Source: Sipunculus nudus
Lineage: Eukaryota > Annelida > Sipuncula > Golfingiida > Sipunculidae
NCBI GenBank assembly: GCA_026874595.1
Contig: CM049315.1
Coordinates: 16,312,164 to 16,376,163 of the forward strand
DNA: 64,000 bases
Reading direction: 5' to 3'
The translations under genes and the position numbers were made by a program. The notes below the pieces were generated by a model. The model was not told where the DNA came from. It worked only from the letters and a program-made list of their open reading frames with translations, and searched no databases. This document shows, piece after piece, positions 23,701 through 35,939 of the stretch. Numbering within the stretch: the first letter of the stretch is position 1; every line of letters starts with the position of its first letter.

Positions 23701-24317
23701 CACCTGCTCGGCTGACATTTTACTTAGTTCGTAATGTATGTGAGAGCTAAAATCTGATGACCTACAATTTTCACAACTACTTTTGTCTCAAGGGACGTAC
23801 TGGTACACTTTATAATTTAAGCAGAGATTTGATCATTCAAAATATTAACCAGGCACACGTATCCTATATTATAAATGAAACATAACATATAAAATCAATG
23901 AGCGTAAATTAAATCTATTGTGTTTTATAAAGAACGTAGTTTATACAAGTGTTTTTTATTTTGGATATAATCAATATTTTGTATTTCACGACTAAATACA
24001 ACATATCCTGAGCTTTTCCTTTCTACTGCCAGGGCCCTTCCCGTACAGTTTATGAATCCTATTCTCGGTCTCCGATCTTGACATCGATAAATGGTGAAAG
24101 AGTCTTCTCCGGAGCGCACTGTGAGGCCACAGTTACAGGAGGTATCTGATCCTTTGTAGCATTCGTTAGTAAAGATGTTTACCTTAAATGATTTCAGCAT
24201 ATACTTGCTGATTCATATTCATAACGACAGGTTTCAGAATCAAAACATTACATCAGTTTGTGGGAATCGATCTATGTATTAATACAAAATTCTAGAGGTG
24301 GAGTTTTTACGATAGGC

Positions 24318-24366
<49 letters not shown>

Positions 24367-26179
24367 AGAAAAACATGTGATAAGACACTAACAAGACAAT
24401 GCATATACCTGTGTGTCAAATCTCTTGTTTCTGTAAAACACGAACTCTCCTCGGAGGTGCATGTTGTAGTAGCTAGAAGATATTAAAATAAAACACATGC
24501 AAATATGATCTCTACAAGTGCACAAATTTCGTTTATACGTTCAGCTTATCATTTCTGCAAGAGAAATACTTACCAACCGTCAAACGTTCCCAGACGCGGG
24601 TCGTTTTGAGAATGACATACCCCGGGGCTCACAACGTGGCTATTAGTGTTGTTGTCCACGAACACCTATATGCAAACACATTTAATATAGTCTTGGAATG
24701 GATTATTTCAGCAGTAAATCGTACAGTTTATTTCACTATAAAATGTTTTACGTGATTGTGAGATATATTGTTATGTGCTTAGATGAGAAATGCACTTTGT
24801 AATAATAAGCATCATAGTATTGATATAAACCAGTGCTGAGGCAGGACTTTGTTTGAAATTTTGCTCTTCTCAGTGTACAAGTACGCTTTTTATTGCAAGA
24901 ACTGTCGCACGGCAGTTTGATGTAGGGTTTCTCCTCTTTACATACCGTAACCAATGGTAACTCGAAATTTTCCCACAAACGGTGAGCATAGTGTCTTTCC
25001 GTTGTCGTAATATCGATGTACATGGTGTCTGCTGTCGGGTTTTGTCCGGTGTTCGTAGCCCACACATCCAGATGTGCCGGATTTCGTCGTATTTCATTCC
25101 ATTCCTCTTGCCAGCGATTGAAGTTCTTTACGGCTATACATAGACACATATATATTTAGGCAAAAGACGCATAATAGTTTAAAAAAGCCTCCCCTAAATC
25201 AAGGTGAGACAGTTGAAACGTGCAGCCTTTTTCGCGATATTCATTCTAGAGTATAGACCCCAATGACCTAAGGAAGCTGGTCACCGGACTTTGTACACAT
25301 TGTACCAGCATGTCATACTCTTGACACATTGGATCTGTAAATGAAACAGGTACTGTTGCCTAGACAAGTCGATATATCGATTGGTGCAAGAGAACCCACA
25401 AGGAAATCGTGGCAACAAATAGTCTAAAAAACCTCCTCTAAATCAAAGTGAGACAAAGTTGATACGTGCAGCCTTTTTGTCAGCATATAGTCCATGCACT
25501 ACGAAGATCTTCATTAGCTTAGGTAACTGTTTGACGGGGGTATTTAAAATGAAAGTAACTGTAACGATTTGCTCGTGGCAGATTTGCGGTCCCGTTTCGC
25601 CCTAAGACCCCGAATTACGGAAACACGCATGATACCGTAAAAAAAGGAGGATTTTGCGTCTTGTTCAGGTTTATATTGCAGGTGAGAGTTATATATAAGG
25701 TCTACTGGCATGCCCGGCACACATACTCACCTGGGCCAGTCTGCTGGGCAACCCCAACCCATCCCCCCACTTTCTAGAGTTCTCTATCCGTCCCTATTTT
25801 AGAACTCCTCCCGGTATTCCTCCCTAATTGTATCGGCAATAGATTGATAATTGATATCTGTTCCCTTTAAGATAACCTTAAAGGTAGGATATGAACGTTG
25901 ACCACTGGTAATATAATTATACAACGTTAGCAGCCATATCAGTTACCTTTCAAAGTCACACCACATCCTACCCCCGTGTCTTGTATTACAATCCCAGCAA
26001 CTCTTGGAGTTGGGCGACACGTTCTCCGATGTCTCTCGGGTACTTTGACTTCAGCATTTAAATCCTCGTTCAGGATTGGCATTGATGGCTCAAGATCAAG
26101 TCTAACTGGCTCCAGGTTTGTAATAGCCACGTTTATATACCTTCTGACCTGCCAAATTTGTTACGTCTTATTAATAGAC

Positions 26180-26265
<86 letters not shown>

Positions 26266-29200
26266 TAAATCAAGATAGATAGTAAATCAAGAATAAGAAA
26301 AACAAATTGGAAATCTAGCGAATACAAAAAAACAGTTGTTATTGAAAACTCAGAAAAAAATGAAACGGAAACAAAACATTGATGTGTTTGTCAAACAGTT
26401 GGTTAGCCGTTTAAACAGCCGTGGTCAATCTTTTTTACCTAAATTATACCTGCCTACTATGAAAGATCCAAACACACGAATTCTCTGGGTTACTTTCAAA
26501 TAAGTGTCTCAAGGTTACATAAATAAAATAAATACCTTTATGCCAGCTGAGACAGTGTTACTTTGTGACCATGGACTTGGGGCGCTGTATTTCTCACCTG
26601 TCACCCTCACGAGACAATAAAACTACAACGAGCATGGTATTAATTGAAGATAAGTATATATGTAATATATTTAATCTCAGATCAAAATGCGTCAGTATTA
26701 ACAATTTTAATAAATTATTTTATTATTTATCATCTCGTTAGATAGATACCAATGTCGTAGACCCTGTAGTGTCTCAATGATAAACATATTTACCATAGAG
26801 ACACTAAAGGGTCTACCAAAACTTACTTCCGATTCAGAGTTTAAAGAATTTTTCTCTGACGGATGTTTTGGCCAACCGTTCTCTGGAAGTTCGTGTGGTA
26901 TGCTACTGTTAGGGAAAATATCTGTGTTTGTTAATTCGCCGTTTCTAGACCTAAACCAGACGACGTGTAGTTTAGTGTCCGCTGGAACATCTTGAGGTCG
27001 AGGCAGATTGCAGCAAAGTACAAGATGGAGTCTAGTCTTGCTTCTCGGTTTAACCGTCCAATCAGCCACGGGCTCTTGATTCAGTGGTGGATAATTACCT
27101 ATTAACAGAAAACGAATCATTAATTATTCATTACTGATATAAAATCATTGTGTAATTACGGTGTTTTAAAAGTGGTCTCAGATATTATAATACATAACGG
27201 ATATACATTAATCCGTCAAACCCGTAATTTATGATATAGTTCTGTGTATATATGTGTATACGCAAATATTGTAAAATATTACATATTCATTTATCAATGA
27301 AACACAGCTGTTCGCAGTACACAGCGTTTAACCTTCCACCTTGAGGATGGCGGTGTAATGGATCAATAATATCTTAAGTGCTATTGACTGTATTCGACTC
27401 TTTACAAAATCCCTGGTCTGGTGATCATCTGACTCTTTCTTATCATATACTTACTGTTAATTATATGTATGGCAAATTTGCTTTTGAACGACAAATGTTG
27501 ATGTGTCCTACCTGTGCATCCTGGCTGTCTTCCTGTCGGCGAACTTTCACCTTCAGGGCATGGGGCTCTGTGTCCTGTCAAATACAGCAAAATTATTTTT
27601 ATATTATGTTATAGAGGTAATCACAAATGTGCATTAAGCCAGTTAAATAAATAAATGTTCTTTATACAGTGACGGATCCACAAGGGGGGTACGCTCCCGA
27701 GGCAGCGGATAACTTGCGCTTCTAAAGAAGCTACTGATTTTCCTGCTGCCTGCTTTGACCTTTTTTATCATGCACTTAAACACCAAGTGGTGCACATGGG
27801 CCTGTCTGCCTAAAAAAACTGCTGATGATCAGCAAACCAAATGTAAGTCAACAAACACTCGACAGGCATCAGGCTCCGCCAAGAAACCACCAGTGGGGTC
27901 ATTTTCTTTGAGCCTCTGGCCTGTTCAAACGGTCGCCGGGGCGAAGAGCTGTCACTCAAAACGAAATGAACAACATTGGCTTCGTGTATCCTCGCTTGGC
28001 TGGTATACCGTTTTGCTTCCAGCACAGGGTCTCATCTGATTGGACCAAAATACAGTGCTCCCCTTTGGTGTGAGATTCAGGATACAAGGTCATAACAAAC
28101 AGCGCTTACGATGTAGGTAGTTGGCCTATGGGTAAAGCGCTGTGTAAAGAGCATACAAGGGGGGATCCAGAGGGTCAGGACCCCATTCTTTTCAGTCACA
28201 ACAACCTTTATTTTAGGGATTTTACCATATTTTCCGCTCTGGACATCTCCCTTTCTTGATCAGAAGACCTTTTTTTTTGGGGGGGGGGGGGGGTTGGGGG
28301 GTTTCTTATTAGTCTTGTCGGACCCTCCCTTTCACACTTTGCATATAGCCTTTTCAGCTCCTTGGGGAGCATACAGCCTAAGCAATCATATTAGGTGCTA
28401 TAGAGGGTTATTCGTTCGACGTTTGCCTGCCGCCCATGACCATTGTCCATATACCCCTGGATGGAGAGAGCGCACCCTTGTGGTAAAGAGATTGGCTAGA
28501 AGTCTTGTAGTATAGAAGGCGGCAACAACCTTGCGATCACGAATCCAGCACCCTAACCATTACTCTAAGATGTAAACCGAGGAGGGGTAAACCACCTACT
28601 AATTTACTAATTTACTAATTGTTTTGACATTAGTAAAACTTACTTAGGCAATGAAATGAAATAATTTTATACTGATGTCAAATTGATATACATGTTTAAC
28701 GAGTTATTTGTTTTATTATTGTTTTGATACATACCGAAGCAGTAGGCCGCAGGACAGCCTGGCGGTCTGACAAGGTAGTAAACATTGAAATCGCCGCAGT
28801 TCATCACCCTTATAGACAACGGGTCAGCTGTACAGTCACCCTCCGCGTGAACATAAGCCCTCCTTTCATGGATGCTGTTGTCAGCCGGGGGAGGATCACC
28901 TACAGTTTCGTAACAGACGTTCAGAGTAAAGCCGGGCACACACTAAAATATGTCGTGCAATACGCTGCATATATGTGTAGCAACATTTTTAAGTTTCCAG
29001 TTTCTGCAACATGTTTAATAAAGTAGATTATACTAGCAGTGAAATCTGGCTTCTAGACAGAAGTTACTTTGAATAGTCAGTCGTTGAATCGGACACGAGT
29101 GGGGCCGTGTTTCGCCAAAACAAGAATGTTATATTTTCAAGAAATACCTATCCCCCAGAGTGTTACCGTTTTTTTTTTATAAATGTCATTCCTGAAATGA

Positions 29201-29710
29201 ATAATTCATTTGCCCCTTATTCATGTGTACAACTTACGTTAAACATATCAGCATGGAATTCTACCGAGTAATTCAAATATGATATGAAAATAGAATTAAT
29301 CCGTGGAACCTCGAAAGGAGTACGGTTAAAAAGCTGAGGACAACCTCGGGCATCCCCAACGCCACAATGCCGGATGACAAAAGAAAAAGATAAAGAAAAG
29401 TAAAATTTCTTTTTTTCCATGTAATATATTATGTGATATATATTTTTATTATGTGAAAAAAAGTTCAATTTTTAACCACTTATTTCTTCATAATTTAAAG
29501 TGCACAATTTACTAAAATGTAGGCTAACATTTGACACTGTTTAATAAGACAATGGTCACATACCCAATTATACATTTTGAAAAATTTAAACTTGAAAAAT
29601 TATAATGGGCCTGAAGAAACTGTGAACTATCTGGACTCACTTTAATTTATGCTTTTCATTCCTATAAAAAAGTTATAAAACGTAGGTTCCTTTCGGAGTG
29701 AAAAAAACTA

Positions 29711-29763
<53 letters not shown>

Positions 29764-32700
29764 TATACATAAAAACGACCATGAAAATTAAGATAAAATA
29801 AATATGTTACCTGTTACTCTTTCTCTGACTAAGATTCAGATTTGGGCAATCATTCAGTATAACAATATATAAATTTAAAAAAAAAATCACATCAACCGCT
29901 TTAATCTGCCTTTACCAGCAGGTGGTCAGATGCAGGGTTTGGGGTCGGGGATTTGTTTAATTACCTTCCATCCATATTGGGTATCGGGTACTGCAGGTGT
30001 TTTCTGCCGGACAGGTGTTGATCATATCGCCCCCTGCCGGGGAGATCACGCGGTACCACCCTTCCTGGCTGTAGCGGTCACATATCGCCACATCGCCCGT
30101 CTGTGTGTAATTACTTCTAGTGCTTGAGAAATCGTACAGCTCCGTGTGGTTCGAGCGGTGGCACGGACCCTCATCAGCTGATCAAATGAAAACAAAGAAC
30201 TGTCAGGGAAAGGCTTATACCAAGACGAATACCACAATTTTATACTATCCAGTGAAAATAAAGATGATGGCACCGTAGACTGTCTACTTTATAATATTGG
30301 CTGTGAGCTACGTTCGAACTGTAGCACCGTCAACATTCTGGTCTGTTGGTGACCAACTGTAGGCCTGTCGTCTGTGGCCTCTGGTATATTGATTATGAGA
30401 CGCATGTAATAATGGGGTAATCCAATAATATGCTTCTGACCCGGATGCTGACAACTTTAGGTTTGTCCCATGCCTGAGCTTTAAACTTCATTCTTCAAGT
30501 TAATAGGAAAATAAGCGTAGACCCAATCTATAAAGGGAGGAGAGAAAAGCTCAACATGATCAGGGGTGTGAACGGTGCTTACACGATGGCCTTTTTTAGG
30601 CGAGTTAATCCCGAGTACCTCAATTTCTTTGAGTTCATGGAACTCGGCAACAAACTGTTATATTTACGGTTTAAACCCCATCTTACACGAAAGCGAGTTA
30701 GATGCCGAGTCAGGCCCGATATAGCTCCAGATAGCTCTGCTAACTAGTGTATTTTAAACATGTCTCAGGAACTCATGGTGGCAAAATCGTATCTTCAAGT
30801 AGTAGACTCCTGTTTCGTAATGACTGAAACAATCGTTTTTGTTGCCGAAACATGCCGAATAATGTGATCTGCCAAATACCACTCAAAGGTACCGATAGGT
30901 CAATTCGCAAAGATATTTGAAATAATGTTTGATTTATGTTTTTTATCATTAATTTATCATAATATTTGAAAAATGATAGATTTACCTTATGCGTTTCTCG
31001 AGACGAAATTTTATAGTGATATCTTTTAAGTGGAGGAAGGTTTCATGAAACTTGATGGGTTAAGCTAATGAGAAAAAAATTGTATCCACAGACAGCCAGT
31101 TTAAAATATGCCGAACACGTTTTTATGTCGTGTATTATGGCAAGGGATATGCGCTAATATGGTATTGAGACGTGTTGGCTTGTTAAACACATAACTTTTG
31201 ATTTATGAACACAACCGTCAAGTGTCATAAAAAGGTTCAATAGGTTCCAGCCAAAAATGTAGATATAGAACATGAAATCAATCTTGTAAGTGATATGAAG
31301 CGTAAACCTTGGTAAATGATAAACACCCGCAATTAATAGCACCGCTTATCATTTGAGATACCAATACAGAGAGATCACAACGACACACATAAGGTAGCAG
31401 AGTGTTATATACGTTATTCATACATAAACGCTGCAATCATTGCTGAAGCAAAGGATACATAGCTGAATGATAGAAACGGCATCATGTAAGTTTTTTCTTT
31501 TAAACATATATAAAACAAATAACATCAATTAAATCGTTGACCATTTGAAACTTTCCGGGGCAGCTCAGTATCAGAATATAGATATCAATATACAAATGTT
31601 CACATTTCCCTGTTTAAATTACAGATGGCGGGCATAACATATATTTACTCAATCTGCAGTAAACGCGGCTGCCTGAAATTACAATGATCAGTAATAGGTA
31701 CGGGTACTCAAAAAGAGTTTTCTTCGTGTGGGTAAACAATAAAACCGTCTTTTCTTATAAACGTCACCTATGGCCAGATCAAGGTCCTAAATATAATGAA
31801 GCTACGGGTGTACGCATAGACTCATTTCGATTACCATGGTGACATGTTATTTTAATGTTCTAGGGAATTCGCATTTCTTTCAAATCCTGCACCAAACCTT
31901 TTTTTGATCTCATATTACTTCCCTAAATGTGGCGCCTATATATTAACGGTACAATAATATATTAATAACTAAAATGACTCTAATATTAAAGGCAGACACA
32001 GAACCAGATATAAAAATATATTGCGCAAACGGTTGATTCTTTTTTTTATTTTTTTTTTTGGTGCTTGCTTAACTAAGTATGTACTTCTGCAGAATTCCAT
32101 TCCGGTTTCGGACTACATGACAGGGGCTTACACACGGTTTTCTGGCGTCAACCAGGCTCGGTGAATCACTACTGCGGGTCCTGGGTGTATCTCATCCCAA
32201 TTGCAGGGTCATAACACCGAGGAACCCCCGAAAGGCGCACTGGTTTGTGAGTGAAACACGACTGTTTTGGATACAGTCTCCCCATTAAGCCTGCAGATCG
32301 CTCACCCTGGGTGGGGGCCGACCGTGAAAAATCTCACCGGCTCGGCTGAGATTTGAACTCACGACCTCCCGGCTTTGATCCCTGCGCTCTACCCCTGAGC
32401 CACAGAAGCCGGTTACGGTTGATTCTTTGTGGCTGACAAAGACATCATTATATATGCGAATCTTTATATACATTAGATGAACGTTTATAATCATTAGATA
32501 TGTGACCCCTTGTATAAACATTAGATAAGCGAGTCTTTGTCAATTTCAGATAAGGGAGTCTTTATAAACATTAGATAAGGGACCGAGTTCAGAGGTGTTT
32601 ATATAAATTATACATAAATTGATCCGATTGCTTCCAGCTATGTTTGATGTGCCTTCCGTTTATGTGAATGTGTTAAGGATCAATTAACATATTCGCGTCA

Positions 32701-33436
32701 GATAAGGCGTAATTCATAGCCACTATAATCAAGTCACCTCCCATGCGATTGAATTTCAGCTGACCGAAGCTCTCTGTAATTGTCGTTCATAAGCCTAAAT
32801 AAAGTACTTTTTTTCAACTCCCCTCTTAATATTTTTTTTCAAATAAAAAAGAATAAAATTTGCAACAAATATGAACAGCTACACAGCAGACAATTCACTA
32901 AATGCCCTAACAACCGGGCAAAACATTTGTTATTTCCGCTGATGATCTTTTCTTATATATATATATCTCTCTCCATAGTATTTGTTTTTTCCAGAATTAT
33001 CAAAGACCCATGGAAATCGTTTGTCCCAAACAGGAAATGATTATACAAAAAGGACCGATCTGGTTTAACCTGTGAGGAATGTCCCAAAATCATACATTTA
33101 TTTATTGTTTTGATCATTAAAGCAAATGATTTTCTATTTACTGATTTAACACAATTTTAAGCAAAACTATAAAGCAAACACGAAATAGTACATTATTTTT
33201 TTATAATATGCGCATCTTTTAATCCGTTGAATTTAAAATTTATCAATTTAAAAAAAAATCAATGTTTTCAACATAAAAAAAATATACGAAATCAACAGAA
33301 ATGACATTTTCATTATGTTATTGGAGAGAAGCTGTAAAAATGTAAGTAAGAAAAGTCTTTTTACAGAAAGAAATGTACCTTGCATCAACCTGGCGGCGAC
33401 TAGCAACAACCCGCACACTGTTTGAAGATGTCCCAT
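20669..33436 (-). CDS. VWDE-like secreted protein: D8C-like region, VWD domain, EGF-like module
   Basis: Seventeen exons join in phase to about 856 residues: signal peptide (1-18), D8C/uromodulin-like cysteine-rich region (about 20-195), a CPEG...PTG.QPGC linker (196-216), a beta-rich region typical of VWDE proteins (217-437), VWD domain (about 454-605, with DPRLGTFDG, GEFVFYRN, CNCGLTVRSGED and GLCGRHNGNPDDDF), a cysteine-rich region (624-776) and an EGF-like module (CPSNCNNRGQCV and CQCNPGFGSAGCS). The domain order is that of von Willebrand factor D and EGF domain-containing proteins. It is shorter than vertebrate VWDE, lacking the long EGF tail. An extracellular matrix or secreted glycoprotein role is family knowledge; the ligand is unknown. 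The last intron is the least certain. Confidence 0.8.
21018..21207 (-). CDS. VWDE-like exon 16: EGF end and post-EGF segment
   Basis: Completes SLCQCNPGFGSAGCSIDLNQ, then PPNITGVPNDGKCDNRQRPC and FADSNNLTCRIF, the segment that follows the first EGF in VWDE proteins. The donor (GTGCGT) is inferred from phase with exon 17; GTACAT at 21025 is an alternative. Confidence 0.6.
21799..21973 (-). CDS. VWDE-like exon 15: EGF start
   Basis: ETGGTEWVLAAFQGLVDQC through CPSNCNNRGQCVD. Donor GTGGGT is chosen because it alone keeps the EGF frame into exon 16. Confidence 0.75.
22399..22548 (-). CDS. VWDE-like exon 14
   Basis: A 50-codon phase 0-0 exon starting RERCTAWGWDITEQQQSRCT; acceptor AATAG, donor GTAAGT. 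Confidence 0.75.
22648..22780 (-). CDS. VWDE-like exon 13
   Basis: NNGNPASLWNGYQGQRLQDR and FCKCGKKKGLNPEIVCNPGN; joins exon 12 in phase 2 to restore Arg. Donor GTGAGT. Confidence 0.75.
23333..23553 (-). CDS. VWDE-like exon 12: end of the VWD domain
   Basis: ITLSTGGTVSITG, then HQTEGLCGRHNGNPDDDFYA; the GLCG..NGNP.DDF motif includes the VWD calcium-site residues. Donor GTATGC. Confidence 0.88.
24000..24182 (-). CDS. VWDE-like exon 11: VWD
   Basis: VNIFTNECYKGSDTSCNCGL then TVRSGEDSF, with the CNCG motif. Two in-frame donors are possible (after GGATAT or GGATATGTT); the second is used here. Confidence 0.75.
24319..24363. repeat. (TA)n microsatellite in VWDE-like intron
   Basis: Pure TA for about 45 bp between exons 10 and 11. 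Confidence 0.9.
24409..24472 (-). CDS. VWDE-like exon 10: VWD
   Basis: CYYNMHLRGEFVFYRNKRFD then TQ; matches the Y..GEFV.YRN core of VWD domains. Acceptor TTCTAG, donor GTATAT. Confidence 0.85.
24574..24665 (-). CDS. VWDE-like exon 9: start of the VWD domain
   Basis: VFVDNNTNSHVVSPGVCHSQ then NDPRLGTFDG, the usual VWD opening. Ends in phase 2 before GTAAGT. Confidence 0.85.
24946..25133 (-). CDS. VWDE-like exon 8
   Basis: Encodes VKNFNRWQEEWNEIRRNP through WENFELPLVT and ends before GTATGT. The open frame continues past this donor without homology-like sequence. Confidence 0.75.
25947..26148 (-). CDS. VWDE-like exon 7
   Basis: Starts VRRYINVAITNLEPVRLDLE and ends TGVGCGVTLK before GGTAACT. 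The phase (0 in, 1 out) fits its neighbours. Confidence 0.8.
26180..26266. repeat. (TA)n followed by (GATA)n in VWDE-like intron 6
   Basis: About 45 bp of TA passes into about 11 GATA units, a compound microsatellite. Confidence 0.9.
26827..27098 (-). CDS. VWDE-like exon 6
   Basis: Encodes NYPPLNQEPVADWTV, LHLVLCCNLP and LHVVWFRSRNGEL, resembling the beta-domain of VWDE proteins where a Cys and WF pair recur. Donor GTAAGT. Confidence 0.8.
27512..27574 (-). CDS. VWDE-like exon 5: short linker
   Basis: A 63-bp phase 1-1 exon encoding GHRAPCPEGESSPTGRQPGC plus Thr; acceptor GACAG, donor GGTAGGA. Confidence 0.8.
27690..28160 (+). repeat. Dispersed repeat, copy 1 (VWDE-like intron 4)
   Basis: Matches 54322-54805 along its length and in the same orientation, from TACGCTCCCGAGGCAG to AAAGCGCTGTGTAAAGAGC. 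No ORF survives in both copies. Confidence 0.75.
28161..28310 (+). mobile_element. Fragment of a GGATCC-type MITE with poly-G
   Basis: GGGGGGATCCAGAGGGTCAG and TTTTTTTTTGGGG match features of the copy at 39836-40015. Confidence 0.45.
28735..28942 (-). CDS. VWDE-like exon 4: end of the D8C region
   Basis: Encodes CVPGFTLNVCYETVGDPPP and then MNCGDFNVYYLVRPPGCPAA followed by YCF, the conserved D8C closing motif. Acceptor TTTTAG, donor GGTATGT. Confidence 0.85.
29238..29344 (-). CDS. VWDE-like exon 3
   Basis: The acceptor CCCGAG is weak, but the donor AAC-GTAAGT is strong and the phases (1 in, 0 out) fit both neighbours. It encodes CPQLFNRTPFEVPRINS and YSVEFHADMFN. Confidence 0.65.
29713..29760. 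repeat. (TA)n microsatellite in VWDE-like intron 2
   Basis: About 48 bp of TA dinucleotides. Confidence 0.9.
29965..30177 (-). CDS. VWDE-like exon 2: start of the D8C region
   Basis: From ATCAG to AAGGTAATT. It contains GPCHRSNHTELYDF, CDRYSQEGWYRV and INTCPAENTCSTRYPIWMEG, the characteristic start of the D8C (uromodulin/GP2) domain. Confidence 0.85.
30178..32028. other. VWDE-like intron 1, part without other features
   Basis: AT-rich intronic sequence. The plus-strand ORF at 30556-30747 shows no domain, signal or splice context. Confidence 0.4.
32043..32414 (-). mobile_element. Complete tRNA-derived SINE with 14-bp target duplication
   Basis: On the minus strand the head reads TGGCTCAGGGGTAGAGC (box A) and GGTCGTGAGTTCAAATC (box B) like a tRNA promoter; the body has GGTGAGATTTTTCAC and the 3' end is an A-rich tail (T-rich on plus at 32040-32060). 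The identical ACGGTTGATTCTTT at 32029-32042 and 32415-32428 is the target-site duplication. It lies in VWDE-like intron 1, same strand as the gene. Confidence 0.9.
33379..33436 (-). CDS. VWDE-like exon 1: signal peptide
   Basis: ATG at 33436 encodes MGHLQTVCGLLLVAARLMQ and stops in phase 1 before GTACAT. The hydrophobic core and the exact phase match to exon 2 (GCT codon at the junction) support it. Confidence 0.75.
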
Positions 33437-33485
33437 TGCTGTCTATGTTTAGCGGCCACACAAATCTTCAGCAGTCTTTAGCAAT

Positions 33486-33538
33486 CTGTGCAGTAGCTGC
33501 CTGGGCTGGGGTATTTAAAGGATTGGTTCTCTACGTCA
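33486..33538 (-). promoter_or_regulatory. Candidate promoter of the VWDE-like gene
   Basis: On the minus strand a CRE-like GTGACGTA (33538-33531), a CCAATC box (33526-33521) and a TATA-like TTTAAATA (33519-33512) are stacked about 75 bp before the ATG. Transcription would start near 33487. Confidence 0.5.
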
Positions 33539-33599
33539 CAGACCTGACAAATCTTTCTGACAGATTGGAGACATCAGCCGATTGACCAGGTACAATGCG

Positions 33600-35185
33600 T
33601 TTATCAGTACTTTCTTTTCCGTGGTGGTTTTACAGAACTTATATACTTTTTATTTTACATTTATTCTGCCACTGACGAGTCACTTTCGTTTCCGCAAAAC
33701 CAAAATGTCGTACCCACAATATGCAAGGTACGCTTTTTTTGTGACGTGCGTATTAATAGATCCCTGAATTTTCAAAGAGCATGCACGTGTCCATTATCAC
33801 GTTACCTCCTACTGATATTTTTATGTTCAATGTAAGTATTACAGTTGTTCTGGAGTTGTAAATATTTCTACATATAAACTGTGCCTAAAAAAGTTCTGGT
33901 TCTCTTCATAAGGTTGCAACATACATTATTTCATTTTAGGTAAGGGAGAATTTGATAACAATGGCTGGCAAAATGGTCACATTTAATATGAATGACAAGG
34001 GGAAATGAGCGGGTTTCTTTTATGGTGCATGACATAGCCGAAGATGATAAATTTATTGAATTCAAAACAGAAAATTTTATTATTAGAATTGTATATTACG
34101 AGTATTCTGAAACTGTTTAATGATTTGGTGTTAACAATTACACTTATGGTATACTAATGCTGCTTTACTATAATACTTAACTTTACTATATCAGTTAAAA
34201 CAACACCTGCTAAATAAATGAAAAAGAAACAGCAGAGAAAAACAATCGAGTCTTAGCAAAGTGGAAGAAACCCCTTCTTTCACTCAATTAACGGTGGTAA
34301 ATATTGATTATGAGAACATGATAAATGACCTGGTGATATCATCAGGAATTTGCCTCCTTGTACTTTATGATAAAGTCAACAAGTTGTACATTCTTCTGAT
34401 AGTGTAAGCTGCATGTACTGTAAAAACCACGCCATTAAACCACACCATTAATAATGTTGTGTGAAATAACACTATCCGCTTGCACGCTCTCTCTCTCTCT
34501 CTCTCTCTCTCTCGTGTTAGTGCATCAAGTATTAGGTGTATGGTTGTATCTTTTTCCAGCTATCATTCATGAAGGGTCATTATTAATCACAGCAGACCCA
34601 TTAACCTTTTAGGCCTAACATTCATGATTGTAAACATCTTCAACTTCAGTAAAAAAAATCGCTCGTATGTGCTTATGTTACACGCATAGAGTATGCGTTA
34701 ACTAAAGGATTCCCGTCAAATTGACGTGATACCCTGTCCAGGTCTACTGTCTGTGTCAAAATACATTCCTGCGAGTTCACGTGTTCACACGTACACCCAT
34801 ATAGCACGCATGGGTACCGGTAGCTTTGCATTTGCATTTACATATACTTATCGATAAAAAAGGAATCATGGAACAATCAGACCTTGTAAAACGCATCTCG
34901 ACTGGAGCTATGCAGCTAGAACTACAACAAAGCCGCCACCAAAAAGCGTCCATGTGTGTTTTCCTTGATGGAGAACAGCAATGAACAACAATCCTCGGAG
35001 GTTGATGCCTACCTCAATTAAAACTACATTAACAGTAGCGCCAGTCCTCTGACCTTCCGGAAAGATAATGAAGACCGGATGCCTGGACTTGCAAAGCTGT
35101 CACGCAATTACCTCTTCATAACGGTATCTTCAGCACGGCTGGAAAATATTCCGTCCTGATCATGCTAATATGATAGAAATCCAGT
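33600..35185. other. No gene seen; (CT)n at 34488-34513
   Basis: Upstream flank of the VWDE-like gene. Besides the CT microsatellite nothing structured was found. Confidence 0.4.
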
Positions 35186-35186
35186 T

Positions 35187-35560
35187 TAAAGGGACATAAT
35201 CAGGAGAAATATTATACCTTTTTTTCACACTATCAGTTCAGTTTTGCTCTATACAAAAGTTTCCATGAAAAACCATTCCAGCCCACCGTTTCAGTACCTC
35301 GCATACGGCTGCGTAACGCCTTGTTATGGTTCTGCGTTTTGGTAAACACAGCCAACTTTACCTTCACAAGGCCGCTTGACCGGAGGTCTGATTGTAAGCC
35401 GCTACACGCGCTTTTTCAGCCAGCGGGAACATGTACATGTATTTCATATTTTGGACCAAGTCAGTCAGGGCATCTCCTGATTGACACAGGTTGTGGTTCC
35501 GCGATGCACACTGCCCTACAAGCTGTGTTTATGTTGACACCGTGATCGCGCATCATAACA
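35187..35560 (-). mobile_element. TTAA-type MITE, copy C (reverse, truncated)
   Basis: TTAAAGGGACATAATCAGGA at its start is the inverse of the right end of copies A and B. Similarity runs to the TGTTTATGTTGACACCGTGA segment, after which the other end is missing. Confidence 0.7.
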
Positions 35561-35939
35561 GTAATAATTAAAGTACAGGATGAACATTTCGGGGCTTTAG
35601 GAGTAACAGTAATAGATGTCGCATCTTTCCTCTGTGATTCATCAGGTTCTTTTTATTAGATGTACTAAACTACATGTACCTTCAAATCCTAAACGCACAC
35701 TTAAACATTAATGAAACCGAGCTTTAAACAAAATTTATATAAAATATATAACAAACAATCAGTTCTTTTTACATTTGTAAAAGTATTCGTTTAAAGTAAG
35801 ATACGTAGTTTATTTCCATGTTCATGGTTACACATAGTCACCTACATGTTTGGACAAATATTATTACACAATAAAGACTAGTTGAGCAGACAGTGCTCAG
35901 TTTAGTCTATTTCAATCTAAAGCATTAGTTACTGGACAT

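Noticed and set aside
23554-23718. Open frame upstream of VWDE-like exon 12 as coding
   Set aside because: A good acceptor (TTTTTCAG) lies at the point where VWD-like sequence begins; the upstream part does not resemble the family.
24748-24945. Extension of VWDE-like exon 8 through the open frame beyond GTATGT
   Set aside because: It ends in a stop without joining the VWD exon, while splicing at 24946 keeps phase and leads into the VWD opening.
32335-32414. tRNA gene on the minus strand
   Set aside because: Box A and box B are present but the fold continues into a SINE body with A-tail and target duplication.
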